Of a DNA stretch of 51,318 nucleotides, positions 8,912-16,642 are shown one piece after another. Numbering within the stretch: position 1 is the first letter of the stretch; each line of letters starts with the position of its first letter. The position numbers and the translations under genes are program-made. Under the pieces are notes generated by a model. That model had not been told where the DNA came from. It worked only from the letters and a program-made list of their open reading frames with translations, and did no database searches. This DNA comes from an uncultured Gemmiger sp. (lineage in GTDB: Bacteria > Bacillota > Clostridia > Oscillospirales > Ruminococcaceae): the NCBI GenBank assembly GCA_944386495.1, contig CALXBE010000017.1:1-51318 (forward strand), in the 5' to 3' direction.

Positions 8912-8950
8912 AAAAAGCCCAGCCAAACTTGGCTGGGCTTTTTCTTTTTT
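8912..8950. terminator. Bidirectional terminator between convergent genes
   Basis: AAAAAGCCCAGCCAA faces TTGGCTGGGCTTTTT with a tiny loop, with A- and T-runs on either side. It ends the MMPL operon from the left and the sigma/anti-sigma pair from the right. Confidence 0.92.
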
Positions 8951-9590
8951 ATTTAGTCCAAAGCAGGACGGCGTTTTCCATTTCCTGGGCCAGTTGGGTC
9001 TGGCTCAGCCGGCTCAGGTCGGCGCAGTCTCCGGTGTAATAGTACACCTTTTCGATCTGGTCTGCCCCCTTATCCGCCGGGCAGAGGGTGTACTTGCAAT
9101 AGGTCTGGTCTCCGGTAATCAGGTCATCCCAGGCAGTATCCGTAAAGCCGAAGAAGAGGCATTTTCCCTCCTGGGTTTCCAGGGTGACCGAGGAACAGGT
9201 GTACCAGAGGGTCCCTTCCAGCTGGCTGACCAGGCCTTCCTTTTCCATGGTGACCTGTATGTTGTCCTTGTACTCCACCATTCGGACAGTATTTTTCAGG
9301 ACGGTGGAGACCAGGAGCATACACACCACCGCCAGAGCCACACAGATGACCCCGATCTGAATCTGCTTTTTTCTCAGTTTCTTTTTCAGGGACCGGAAGG
9401 AGGCCGCCTTCTTTTCCTCCTCATCCGGTTGGGGGAGGGGTTCCTGCCCCACCTTCAATGCTTCCAGACTGGCTCTGCACTGGGGGCAATGGGCCAGATG
9501 TTCCTTGACGGCCTGACTGCTTTCAGGGCTGCACACTCCGTCATAGTAGAGGGGCAGCAGATCCTTGATGATTCCACAGGGATAGTTCAT
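8949..9590 (-). CDS. Anti-sigma factor with a zinc-finger (zf-HC2) domain
   Basis: A 213-residue membrane-anchored anti-sigma factor. The zinc motif H31-x3-C35-x2-C38 (HLAHCPQC) is typical of ZAS-type anti-sigma factors that hold an ECF sigma factor at the membrane. One membrane helix is visible near residues 77-97 (IGVICVALAVVCMLLVSTVL), leaving about 115 residues outside the cell as the sensory part. Its ATG overlaps the TGA of the sigma gene (ATGA), the usual coupling for this pair. What releases the sigma factor is unknown; the signal is likely to be an envelope stress. Confidence 0.88.
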   Translation of the reverse strand: MNYPCGIIKDLLPLYYDGVCSPESSQAVKEHLAHCPQCRASLEALKVGQEPLPQPDEEEKKAASFRSLKKKLRKKQIQIGVICVALAVVCMLLVSTVLKNTVRMVEYKDNIQVTMEKEGLVSQLEGTLWYTCSSVTLETQEGKCLFFGFTDTAWDDLITGDQTYCKYTLCPADKGADQIEKVYYYTGDCADLSRLSQTQLAQEMENAVLLWTK

Positions 9591-10060
9591 TCAATCTCCT
9601 CCTTCAGTTTCATTCTGGCCCGGTGGTAGGTGACCCGGGCCCAGCTCTCGGTTTTGCCCCAGATGGCCCCGATTTTCCGGAAGGACAGTTCCCCGAAAGT
9701 CCTCATCCAGAAAACCTCCTTGTAGGGCTGGTCCATCCGGTGGAGCAACCGGTGAAGGGTCAGGGCGGTGTCCCCGTCCATCAGCCGCTCCTCCAGGTCC
9801 TCCCCTGCCGGGATGGTTTCCGGGGTCAGTTCCGTCTGTTTGCTCTGTCCCCTGACCATGGTGCAATAGGTGTTTTTGGCAATCTGACAAAGCCAGACCG
9901 ACAGCTTGCATTCCCCCCGGAAGGTGTCGATTTTCTTAAGCGCCCTGAAAAAGGCTTCCTGAGTCACTTCCTGGGCCAGCTGCCGGTCCCGGCAAAGGGA
10001 GAGGATGTACCGGAACACGGTGTCGTAGTATTCCGAGTATATCCTTTCAAAGTCGTTCAC
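9587..10060 (-). CDS. ECF-type RNA polymerase sigma factor
   Basis: A 157-residue extracytoplasmic-function sigma factor, the usual size. Region 2 is visible in FERIYSEYYDTVFRYI and AQEVTQEAFFRAL (about residues 4-45), and region 4 in MDQPYKEVFWMRTFGELSFRKIGAIWGKTESWARVTYHRAR (about 110-150), which is a helix-turn-helix. The start is the GTG at 10058-10060, eight bases after AAAGGAGG; the frame is open far upstream but without other start signals, and overlaps the divergent gene. It is the first gene of the pair with the anti-sigma factor. Besides the sigma-A promoter, TGTAAC about 60 bases upstream could be an ECF -35 for self-activation, but I see no convincing -10 for it. Confidence 0.9.
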   Translation of the reverse strand: MNDFERIYSEYYDTVFRYILSLCRDRQLAQEVTQEAFFRALKKIDTFRGECKLSVWLCQIAKNTYCTMVRGQSKQTELTPETIPAGEDLEERLMDGDTALTLHRLLHRMDQPYKEVFWMRTFGELSFRKIGAIWGKTESWARVTYHRARMKLKEEIE

Positions 10061-10154
10061 TCCATCGCCCTCCTTTCGGTTCCTTTGTCCATAAGACTCT
10101 CTTTCCCCAAATTCGTTACAAGAAATTTTATTTTTTCCTTTTCTTCCGTCTGCC

Positions 10155-10185
10155 ATTATACCACCAGCGCTCTTTTTATTGTCAA
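10155..10185 (-). promoter_or_regulatory. Promoter of the sigma/anti-sigma pair
   Basis: On the minus strand TTGACA (10180-10185) and TATAAT (10155-10160) are both perfect, with a rather long 19-base spacer. Its -35 overlaps that of the divergent GH3 gene promoter. Confidence 0.6.
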
Positions 10186-10208
10186 AAAGGCGGCCCCGGA
10201 TGTAAAAT
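10179..10208 (+). promoter_or_regulatory. Promoter of the GH3 lipoprotein gene
   Basis: TTGTCA (10179-10184), 18 bases, TAAAAT (10203-10208), 32 bases before the start codon. The -35 lies on the same bases as the -35 of the minus-strand sigma promoter, so the two should exclude each other. Confidence 0.6.
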
Positions 10209-10240
10209 AAGGATAGTACCCAAAAGGAGGGACCCCGCCC

Positions 10241-11440
10241 ATGAAACCATCTTCCTTGAAAGCCATCCTCTCCCTCTTGCTTTCGGCCGGGCTGCTGGCC
10301 GGGTGCAGCGGGAGCGCCACGGAGGTTTCCCAGACCATTCAGCCCTCCCCCCAGCCTGTCCAGACCTGGGATGTGGAATCCCTGATGGCCGGGATGAGCC
10401 TGCGGGAAAAGGTGGGGCAGCTGTTTCTGGTCCGGCCCGATGCCCTGGACCCGTCCCAGACCCAGGAGGAAATAGACGATTCCGACGCGCCGGGGGCGAA
10501 AGAGCTTACCCCGGCCATGGAAGAGATGCTGGAAAAATTCCCGGTAGGCGGAGTGGTCCTGTTTGGGAAAAACCTGTCCTCCCCCCAACAGGTGACCGCC
10601 TTTAATCAGGCCCTTCAGGAAGCCAGCAGCATTCCCCTTTTCATTGGAGTGGACGAGGAAGGGAGCTCGGTAGCCCGGCTGGCCAACCATCCCGGGTTTG
10701 ATCTGCCCCAATATGAGAGCGCCGGGGCGGTGGGTGCCACCGGTGACCCGGAAAACGCCCGGGAGATGGGCCGGGTGATCGGGGCTTATCTGAAAGAATA
10801 CGGCTTCAATCTGGACTTTGCCCCGGTGGCGGATGTGAACACCAATTCCCAGAATCCGGTGATTGGGGACCGGGCCTTTTCCTCCCAGCCCCGGCAGGCC
10901 GCTCAGATGGCCTCCGCCATGGCGGAGGGTCTGGCCCAGGAAGGAATCATTCCGGTATTCAAGCATTTCCCCGGACACGGGGACACCGCCGAGGACAGCC
11001 ACTCCGGAATTGCCGTCACCTATAAGACCGCCCAGGAGATGGAAAGCTGCGAGTGGATTCCCTTTTCCCAGGTCCCGGAGGGGGCCTGGGTGATGGTAGG
11101 GCATATTGCCGCCCCCAAGATAACCGGAGACCTGACCCCCGCCTCCCTCTCTCCCGCCCTGGTCACCGGGGTGCTGCGGGAACAGCTGGGCTTTGAGGGA
11201 CTGGTGGTCACCGATTCCCTGGCCATGGGCGCCATCACCCAGGAATACACCCCGGGGCAGGCCGCCCTGGAAGCCCTGAACGCCGGGTGTGACCTGCTCC
11301 TGATGCCTGCCGGACTGGAGGAAGCCTTCGAGGCGGTGGTCACCGCCCTGGAAAACGGGAGCCTTTCCCAGGAACGGCTGGACCAGAGTGTGGAACGGAT
11401 TCTGGAATACAAGCTGGAATACGGACTATTAAACGGATAA
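10241..11440 (+). CDS. GH3 family beta-N-acetylhexosaminidase lipoprotein (NagZ-like)
   Basis: A 399-residue secreted lipoprotein. The lipobox LAGC puts the modified cysteine at residue 22. The rest is a glycoside hydrolase family 3 N-terminal domain. It has the NagZ signature KHFPGHGDTAEDSHSG near residues 241-256, which supplies the His/Asp acid-base dyad specific to beta-N-acetylglucosaminidases of this family, and VVTDSLAMGAI near 322-332 with the Asp nucleophile. It probably trims N-acetylglucosamine from muropeptides or from host or dietary glycans outside the membrane. It is a stand-alone gene with AAAAGGAGG upstream and a terminator downstream, divergent from an ECF sigma gene. In Gram-positives such enzymes are commonly outside the cell, in contrast with the cytoplasmic NagZ of enterobacteria. 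Confidence 0.9.
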   Translation: MKPSSLKAILSLLLSAGLLAGCSGSATEVSQTIQPSPQPVQTWDVESLMAGMSLREKVGQLFLVRPDALDPSQTQEEIDDSDAPGAKELTPAMEEMLEKFPVGGVVLFGKNLSSPQQVTAFNQALQEASSIPLFIGVDEEGSSVARLANHPGFDLPQYESAGAVGATGDPENAREMGRVIGAYLKEYGFNLDFAPVADVNTNSQNPVIGDRAFSSQPRQAAQMASAMAEGLAQEGIIPVFKHFPGHGDTAEDSHSGIAVTYKTAQEMESCEWIPFSQVPEGAWVMVGHIAAPKITGDLTPASLSPALVTGVLREQLGFEGLVVTDSLAMGAITQEYTPGQAALEALNAGCDLLLMPAGLEEAFEAVVTALENGSLSQERLDQSVERILEYKLEYGLLNG

Positions 11441-11448
11441 AAAAGGAA

Positions 11449-11482
11449 GCCGCCCGGAACATTTGTTCCGGGCGGCTGTTCT
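11449..11482 (+). terminator. Intrinsic terminator after the GH3 gene
   Basis: GCCGCCCGGAAC, loop ATTT, GTTCCGGGCGGC then TGTTCTTTCTT. It sits between convergent genes and may also act for the permease gene, since an A-rich run lies on the other side. Confidence 0.88.
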
Positions 11483-11491
11483 TTCTTCGGT

Positions 11492-14149
11492 TTACTCCTG
11501 ACGGAGCCGGTCCACCACCGACCGCCGCCGGGCTGCCCGGCAGCTGAGAACGGGGATGGTGACTCCCAAGATGGCGAAGAGGGGCAGGATCACCCCAATG
11601 GGCCAGATGGTGAATTTATAGGTGAAGAACCAAATCAGGCCATTCAGGGCAGGCCCCATAAAAGGCGCCGTAGCCAGCACCAGGGCCAAGGCCAGAAGGG
11701 CGGCTCCCAAAGTATAGAAAAGCCCTTCCAGCGCCAGCATGGTCTTGATTTGCCCCACCGTCATACCGATGGCTTCCAGCACCGCCAGTTCCCGGCGGCG
11801 GGCAGTGATTCCGGTAAGGATGGCGTTGAAGAAGTTGAGCACCCCTACCAGCCCCACAATAAAGCTGAGGGCTCCGCCCAGGAGCAGGAACATATTCCGG
11901 GTGCTTTCAAACTGTCCCTGGTAGGTAGCCTTGCTCTCATAATCAAACTGGGGGTTCTGGTTCTGGGTGTAGTCCGCCAGGAAGGATTCCATGGCAGCGT
12001 TTCCCTCCGGAGTGGTATCAAAGACGTAGTACATGACGTTCTCCGTCCCGGTATCCCGGATGAAGGTGTCCACCCCCATGATAAACTCGTCGGCGCCGTA
12101 ATACCGGTAGGAGAAGGGATTGGGCACCGTGACCAGGGCGGCCACCGTGTACTCCACATCCCGGTAGACCTTGGCCCGTTCCCCAAAGTTCACATTATCC
12201 GGTATTTCTTCCAGAGAAGGGTAAATCTGGCCGGTGGCCAGGTCATAGTATTCATACTCCTCTACATACCGGATGGTGACGGTATCCCCCAGTCTGGCCC
12301 AGTGGCTCTCCATCAGGGGATTGCCGTAGTCATCCTCGGAATAGACTGCGGCGATATACTGGCTGTCCGGCTGGTTCAGCAGGCTCAGGTCCCCTTCCAG
12401 CACGGTCAGGTGGTCCAGGGCGAAAGGCTCCATTCCATAAAGCTGGACCCGGTCAGCCAGAAGTCCCTCTTCCGTCATTTCCTGCATTGCCATAAGGCTT
12501 TCCACCTGTTCCGGGCCCATCCATTCGCCATAAACCTGCCGGAAATATTCCGGGGTCACAAACTCCTGGGCCGGACTGGTTCTCCCGTAGATTCGTCCCT
12601 CCCCGGCAATTCCGCCCTGGGCCTGGACCGTCTCAATCACTTCCTCAGGGACTGCCATATTTTCGTCAAAGACTTCCCCGCCGGTCTGGAACTGGCCTAC
12701 ATCCGCCAGGATAAAGTCGCTGGCAGTAAAATAGGAGAGGTATTTGTCCATGTCAAAGCCGGTGGTGAAGGTGACGGTAAAGGTGAGAAGCACCACCGCC
12801 AGGGAGAGGGAAACCACCGTAATGATGGTCTTGCCCCGGCTCCGGCCCAGGTTGGCCCAGGCCATGGAAAGAAGGGAGGCGTTCTTGGCTTTCCGCTTTG
12901 CCTTTCCTCCCGAGATTTTTCCCTCGGTATACCGCACCGCCTCCACCGGGGAGACCTTTCCTGCCAGGCGACCGGGGCGGCGGCAGGAAATCAGGACGGT
13001 GACCAAGGCGAATACCGCTGCCCCCAGAAAGAGCAGGGGGTCTGCCGATACCAGGGTGGTGATTCCGTTAAGGTGGGCTGTTATCACCGGGGTGATGGCT
13101 CCCCCCAGCAGCCATCCTGCCAGAAGTCCCAGGGGAATCCCGGCCAGGGAAAGAAGAAGAGCCTGGGTGCGGATGATCCGCCGCAGCTGCCGGGGCGTGG
13201 TGCCGATGGTTTTCAGAAGGCCATAGAACCGGATGTCCCCTGCCACCGAAATCTGGAACACATTATAGATGATAAGATACCCGGTAAGAAGGATGAGGGC
13301 CAGCATTCCCACAATGATGACCACCACCGAAAGGTCCATTCTGTCGGAAAGCTGTGCGCCGGTGTATCCCCAGTTGACCCCAATGCCGATGTAGTTTTCC
13401 TTGGTTTGGTCCTGGCACTGGTAACCTTTGGAGGCAAGGATCTGGGTCAGGTCCTTTTCAATGGACCGGGAACCGGATTTCAGCATAACATCCATGTTCC
13501 AGCAGCCGGTGACCCCGTCATTGCCCGGCGGAGTCACCCCCACCTCCTCCAGCACTTGGTCCACCCGGCTTTCCGGAATCAGAATATGATTGGCCACCAC
13601 CACCGGGTCATACTCCCACCAGCCGCAGAGGGTAAAGGTCTGGGTGGTAGGGGTCCCGTCCACAAAAAAGCTGATAGTGAATTCCGTTCCCAGCTCCGGT
13701 TCCACCCCCAGCAGTTCCAGCACATGGGTGTCGGTGGCTGCCTCGTTGGTTCCCTCGGCGGGCAGACGGCCCTCCACCGGGTCGCAGTACATCCAGTGGG
13801 CCTCGTTGGAATTGCACCAGCTTATCTCCACATGGGATTTATTGAAGGGGACCTCTGTGGGCATTCCCAGCACCCGCCGTGCCCCCCACTGGTCAATGAG
13901 AGGGTCATCCCGCAGTTCCTCAAACTGTTCCCGGGTCATGTGTTTGAAGCTGCCGTGGGCAAATCCGCCCGCCTGGCGGAAGTTGGATTGCTGGATCCCC
14001 TCGTTGATGGAAAGAGCAATGGTGAACAGGGAGGTAAACAGAAGGGTGGTCAGGGCAATGGCTGCCACCGCCACCAGGTTCCGGGTGCGGTTGGCCAAAA
14101 GTCCCCGCAGACTGATTCGGCGGATGCAGCCTCGATTGGATACGTTCAT
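11492..14149 (-). CDS. ABC transporter permease, FtsX/MacB type
   Basis: An 885-residue membrane protein with two FtsX modules. The N-terminal helix (NLVAVAAIALTTLLFTSLFTIAL) is followed by a large extracytoplasmic domain to about residue 275, three helices around 275-400, a central helix near 440, a second large outer domain (about 470-750), and three C-terminal helices. This long form occurs in Firmicute exporters or signalling transporters that act with a partner ATPase. The ATPase gene ends 13 bases upstream and a response regulator/kinase pair precedes it on the same strand, as in modules that sense and resist antimicrobial peptides or handle lipoproteins. The substrate cannot be read from the sequence. 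Confidence 0.9.
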   Translation of the reverse strand: MNVSNRGCIRRISLRGLLANRTRNLVAVAAIALTTLLFTSLFTIALSINEGIQQSNFRQAGGFAHGSFKHMTREQFEELRDDPLIDQWGARRVLGMPTEVPFNKSHVEISWCNSNEAHWMYCDPVEGRLPAEGTNEAATDTHVLELLGVEPELGTEFTISFFVDGTPTTQTFTLCGWWEYDPVVVANHILIPESRVDQVLEEVGVTPPGNDGVTGCWNMDVMLKSGSRSIEKDLTQILASKGYQCQDQTKENYIGIGVNWGYTGAQLSDRMDLSVVVIIVGMLALILLTGYLIIYNVFQISVAGDIRFYGLLKTIGTTPRQLRRIIRTQALLLSLAGIPLGLLAGWLLGGAITPVITAHLNGITTLVSADPLLFLGAAVFALVTVLISCRRPGRLAGKVSPVEAVRYTEGKISGGKAKRKAKNASLLSMAWANLGRSRGKTIITVVSLSLAVVLLTFTVTFTTGFDMDKYLSYFTASDFILADVGQFQTGGEVFDENMAVPEEVIETVQAQGGIAGEGRIYGRTSPAQEFVTPEYFRQVYGEWMGPEQVESLMAMQEMTEEGLLADRVQLYGMEPFALDHLTVLEGDLSLLNQPDSQYIAAVYSEDDYGNPLMESHWARLGDTVTIRYVEEYEYYDLATGQIYPSLEEIPDNVNFGERAKVYRDVEYTVAALVTVPNPFSYRYYGADEFIMGVDTFIRDTGTENVMYYVFDTTPEGNAAMESFLADYTQNQNPQFDYESKATYQGQFESTRNMFLLLGGALSFIVGLVGVLNFFNAILTGITARRRELAVLEAIGMTVGQIKTMLALEGLFYTLGAALLALALVLATAPFMGPALNGLIWFFTYKFTIWPIGVILPLFAILGVTIPVLSCRAARRRSVVDRLRQE

Positions 14150-14162
14150 GGTCCGCCCCTCC

Positions 14163-14831
14163 TTATCCCTTTACCACCCGGCCATCCTCGATACGGATGA
14201 TCCGGTCGGCCATCTGGGCGATTTCCTCGTTGTGGGTGATCATGACCATGGTCTGGCCAAACTTCTGGCCGCTCACCTTCAAAAGGCTGAGTACATCCTG
14301 GCTGGTCTTGCTGTCCAAGTTTCCGGTGGGCTCATCCGCCAGAAGGATGGCCGGTTTTGCCGCCAAAGCCCGGGCAATGGCCACCCGCTGCTGCTGACCG
14401 CCTGACAGCTGGCTGGGCAGGTTTTCCAGTTTCTTTTCCAGGCCCAGGGTCCGGACCACCTCCTTCAGGTAGTTCCGGTCCACCCTGCCCCCGTCCAGCT
14501 GGATGGGAAGCACAATATTCTCCCAGACACTGAGGACCGGCACCAGGTTATAGGACTGGAAAACAAACCCGATTTTCCGCCGCCGGAAGATGGTGAGTGC
14601 CTCGTCTTTCAGAGAGAAAATATCCTTTCCGTCCACCAGCACCTGGCCCGAGGTAGGCCGGTCCAGTCCGCCCAGCATATGAAGGAGGGTGGATTTGCCC
14701 GAGCCGGAGGTTCCTACAATGGCCAAAAACTCCCCCTGCTCTACGGTCAGGTTCACTCCGTCCAGGGCTTTCACCTGGGTCTCCCCTGTTCCGTAATACT
14801 TTTTCAGTTCCTTGGTCTGTAAAACGGTCAT
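14163..14831 (-). CDS. ABC transporter ATP-binding protein (MacB/LolD-like)
   Basis: A 222-residue ATPase that powers the FtsX permease encoded next. The Walker A motif GTSGSGKST is at residues 40-48, the signature is [15 protein letters not shown] and the Walker B is ILLADEPTGNLD, the last being typical of the MacB/LolD branch. I chose the ATG at 14829-14831 because GGAGG lies nine bases upstream and the family's conserved N-terminus starts there; a longer frame begins at 14891 in the leader hairpin and is unlikely to be used. It is followed after 13 bases by the permease, so the two form one transcription unit. Confidence 0.93.
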   Translation of the reverse strand: MTVLQTKELKKYYGTGETQVKALDGVNLTVEQGEFLAIVGTSGSGKSTLLHMLGGLDRPTSGQVLVDGKDIFSLKDEALTIFRRRKIGFVFQSYNLVPVLSVWENIVLPIQLDGGRVDRNYLKEVVRTLGLEKKLENLPSQLSGGQQQRVAIARALAAKPAILLADEPTGNLDSKTSQDVLSLLKVSGQKFGQTMVMITHNEEIAQMADRIIRIEDGRVVKG

Positions 14832-14853
14832 AGATTCTGTCCTCCATAAGGAA

Positions 14854-14885
14854 AAGTCTGTACTGTCTTTCGACAATACAGACTT
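14854..14885. promoter_or_regulatory. 32-base hairpin between the kinase and ABC genes
   Basis: A 14-base stem with one mismatch. On the minus strand AAGTCTGTATTGTC, loop GAAA, GACAGTACAGACTT, then TTCC. The loop is a stable GNRA tetraloop. It could be an operator, an mRNA processing or stability element, or a weak terminator lowering transcription from the two-component genes into the ABC genes. Confidence 0.6.
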
Positions 14886-14939
14886 TATCAAACAAATCTT
14901 TCCTGCCCCTTTCTGAAATATAACAGTTTTGAAAGAAGT

Positions 14940-15845
14940 TCAGGATTTTTCCCTGGGCAGATAGAGGGAGAAGGTGCTGCCCTTTCCTTCCCGGCTCTCT
15001 ACCTTGATATACCCGCCCTGTTTTTCTGCGATCTGCCGGGCCAGGTAAAGGCCGATTCCCACCCCCTGGGTCTGCCGGGCAGCGGCGCCCCGGTAAAACC
15101 GGCCGAAGATCCGGGGCTGTTCCTCCTCCGGGATTCCGGGGCCGTTGTCTTTTACCCGGAGTGCGGCAAAAAGCGGATAGGCTTCCACCGATATCTCCAC
15201 CTTTCCGCCGGCGGGGGTGTATTTCAGGGCGTTATCCAGCAGGTTGCAGAGGGCTTCCTCGGTCCATTTGGGGTCAAAGCAGGCACTCCCCTCCGCCTGC
15301 GGTGCCAGAAGGGTGATTTCCTTTTCTTTCGCTTTAAGGGCATACTGCGCCACTGCCCCCTCCACCAGAGGGGCCAAAGGTGTTTCTTCCGGGTAAAGGG
15401 CCAGGATTCCGGTTTCCAGCCGGGAAGCCTTGACCAGAGCGTCCACCAGGTTTTGCAGCTTTTCCCCCTGGGCTTCCAGGGCGGCGGCGCAGTCCCGGCC
15501 CCGGGGAGTGAGGGGTTCTTCCTCCAGCAGCTGGGTATACAGCCGGAGGTTTGCCACCGGGGTTTTGGTCTGGTGGGAGATATCCGACACCAGGGCCGCG
15601 ATCTCATCCCGCTGGGCCTGGAGGCTCCGGGCGGAGAGGGTGCTGGCCGAGAGATACCGGGCCAGCCGGTTTTCCAAAGAGGAAAGGCGGCTCTCGTCAA
15701 AGGTCTCGGGGACGAAATCTCCCCGGATGGCGGCATCCAGCATTTCCTCCAGCCGGGCCATCAGCCGGGCAGTCCTCCACCGGCTGACCCCTGCCAGAAT
15801 CAAAGCCGCTGCCAGGGCCACTCCTCCGATTATCCAGCCCATCAT
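14940..15845 (-). CDS. Sensor histidine kinase with one membrane helix
   Basis: A 301-residue kinase. A single N-terminal helix (about residues 4-20) is followed at once by a HAMP-like cytoplasmic linker, so there is almost no outside sensory domain. The phosphorylated histidine is H91 in SDISHQTKTP. The ATP-binding part shows the N box (ALCNLLDNALKYT), G1 (VKDNGPGIP) and G2 (GVGIGLYLARQIAEKQGG). Such short kinases often receive their signal through a partner membrane protein, here perhaps the FtsX permease encoded downstream; this is inference from the BceAB-type modules. The start overlaps the response-regulator stop by ATGA. Confidence 0.92.
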   Translation of the reverse strand: MMGWIIGGVALAAALILAGVSRWRTARLMARLEEMLDAAIRGDFVPETFDESRLSSLENRLARYLSASTLSARSLQAQRDEIAALVSDISHQTKTPVANLRLYTQLLEEEPLTPRGRDCAAALEAQGEKLQNLVDALVKASRLETGILALYPEETPLAPLVEGAVAQYALKAKEKEITLLAPQAEGSACFDPKWTEEALCNLLDNALKYTPAGGKVEISVEAYPLFAALRVKDNGPGIPEEEQPRIFGRFYRGAAARQTQGVGIGLYLARQIAEKQGGYIKVESREGKGSTFSLYLPREKS

Positions 15846-16525
15846 TCCTTGTCCTCCCAGGTGTAGCCGATGCCGTAAACGGTTTTCAGGTACCGGGGGT
15901 GGGCAGGGTCGGCTTCCAGTTTGCTCCGAAGCCGCCGCACCGTCACCGAGAGGGCGTTCTCCTCCACAAACTCCGCCCCGTCCGACCAGACCCGGTCCAC
16001 CAGCTGGCCTCGGGTCAGGGTCCGGCCCCGGTTTTCCACCAGCATCCGGAGAAGTTTCTGCTCGGTTTTGGAAAGTTCCACCGGCTTATCCTCCCGGCGG
16101 AACTCCATCTTATCAAAATCAAAGGCGAAGGGGCCCAGTACCAGCTGCTCCTTCTTTTCCCGCCCCTGACGGCGGAGCTGGGCGTTGACCCTGGCCCGGA
16201 GCACCGCCAGGGAGAAAGGTTTTGTAATGTAATCGTCCGCCCCCGCTTCCAGGCCGGTTACCTCGTCCAGTTCCAGGTCCCGGGCTGTGAGAAGGATGAC
16301 CGGGGTATGGTCCCCTCTCTCCCGCAGCTGCCGCACCAAATCCAAGCCGCTGCCGTCGGGAAGGTTGATGTCCAGAATCAGAAGGCTGAACTCTCCTTTT
16401 TCCAAAGCCGCCCTTCCCTCTGCCAGGGTCTGGGTCCTTTGGACGGTACAGTCAGGAGATTCCAGGGCCATGGCAATCCCCCGGCCCAGGTCCCGGTCAT
16501 CTTCCAAAAGCAAGATTTCTTTCAT
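15842..16525 (-). CDS. OmpR family response regulator
   Basis: A 227-residue DNA-binding response regulator. The receiver domain has the acidic pair E8/D9-D10, the phosphorylated D52 in LLILDINLPD, T80 and K102 in ITKPF. The winged-helix output domain follows at about residues 130-225 (ELSKTEQKLLRMLVENRG, then VTVRRLRSKLE). It is the partner of the histidine kinase encoded next and probably controls the ABC genes downstream and its own operon. A 15-bp palindrome and a good promoter lie just upstream. Confidence 0.95.
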   Translation of the reverse strand: MKEILLLEDDRDLGRGIAMALESPDCTVQRTQTLAEGRAALEKGEFSLLILDINLPDGSGLDLVRQLRERGDHTPVILLTARDLELDEVTGLEAGADDYITKPFSLAVLRARVNAQLRRQGREKKEQLVLGPFAFDFDKMEFRREDKPVELSKTEQKLLRMLVENRGRTLTRGQLVDRVWSDGAEFVEENALSVTVRRLRSKLEADPAHPRYLKTVYGIGYTWEDKE

Positions 16526-16549
16526 AGGTCTGCCTCATTGTATGGTTTT

Positions 16550-16564
16550 GGGGAAAGTTTCCCC
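16550..16564. promoter_or_regulatory. 15-bp palindrome between promoter and start of the response regulator
   Basis: GGGGAAAGTTTCCCC is a perfect inverted repeat about a central base. It lies just downstream of the -10 at 16574-16579, where a bound protein would block transcription. OmpR-type proteins more often bind direct repeats, so the binder is uncertain. Confidence 0.4.
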
Positions 16565-16573
16565 GTTCCTTTT

Positions 16574-16602
16574 ATGATAGAGTTTTTTCCCCGGCAAATC
16601 AA
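16574..16602 (-). promoter_or_regulatory. Promoter of the two-component operon
   Basis: On the minus strand TTGATT (16597-16602), 17 bases, TATCAT (16574-16579), about 49 bases before the response-regulator start. Confidence 0.65.
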
Positions 16603-16610
16603 CCACAAAA

Positions 16611-16638
16611 CAAAAGCCCCGGTAAAACCGGAGCTTTT
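16611..16638. terminator. Terminator after the XRE regulator gene
   Basis: CAAAAGCCCCGG faces CCGGAGCTTTTG with one mismatch and an A/T-rich loop. On the minus strand it is followed by TTTTGTTTTG, five bases beyond the end of the XRE gene. Confidence 0.85.
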
Positions 16639-16642
16639 GGGG

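Noticed and set aside
11750-14200. Long plus-strand open frame opposite the FtsX permease
   Set aside because: Its translation shows no family motif and it covers a clear permease gene; a shadow frame of GC-rich coding sequence.
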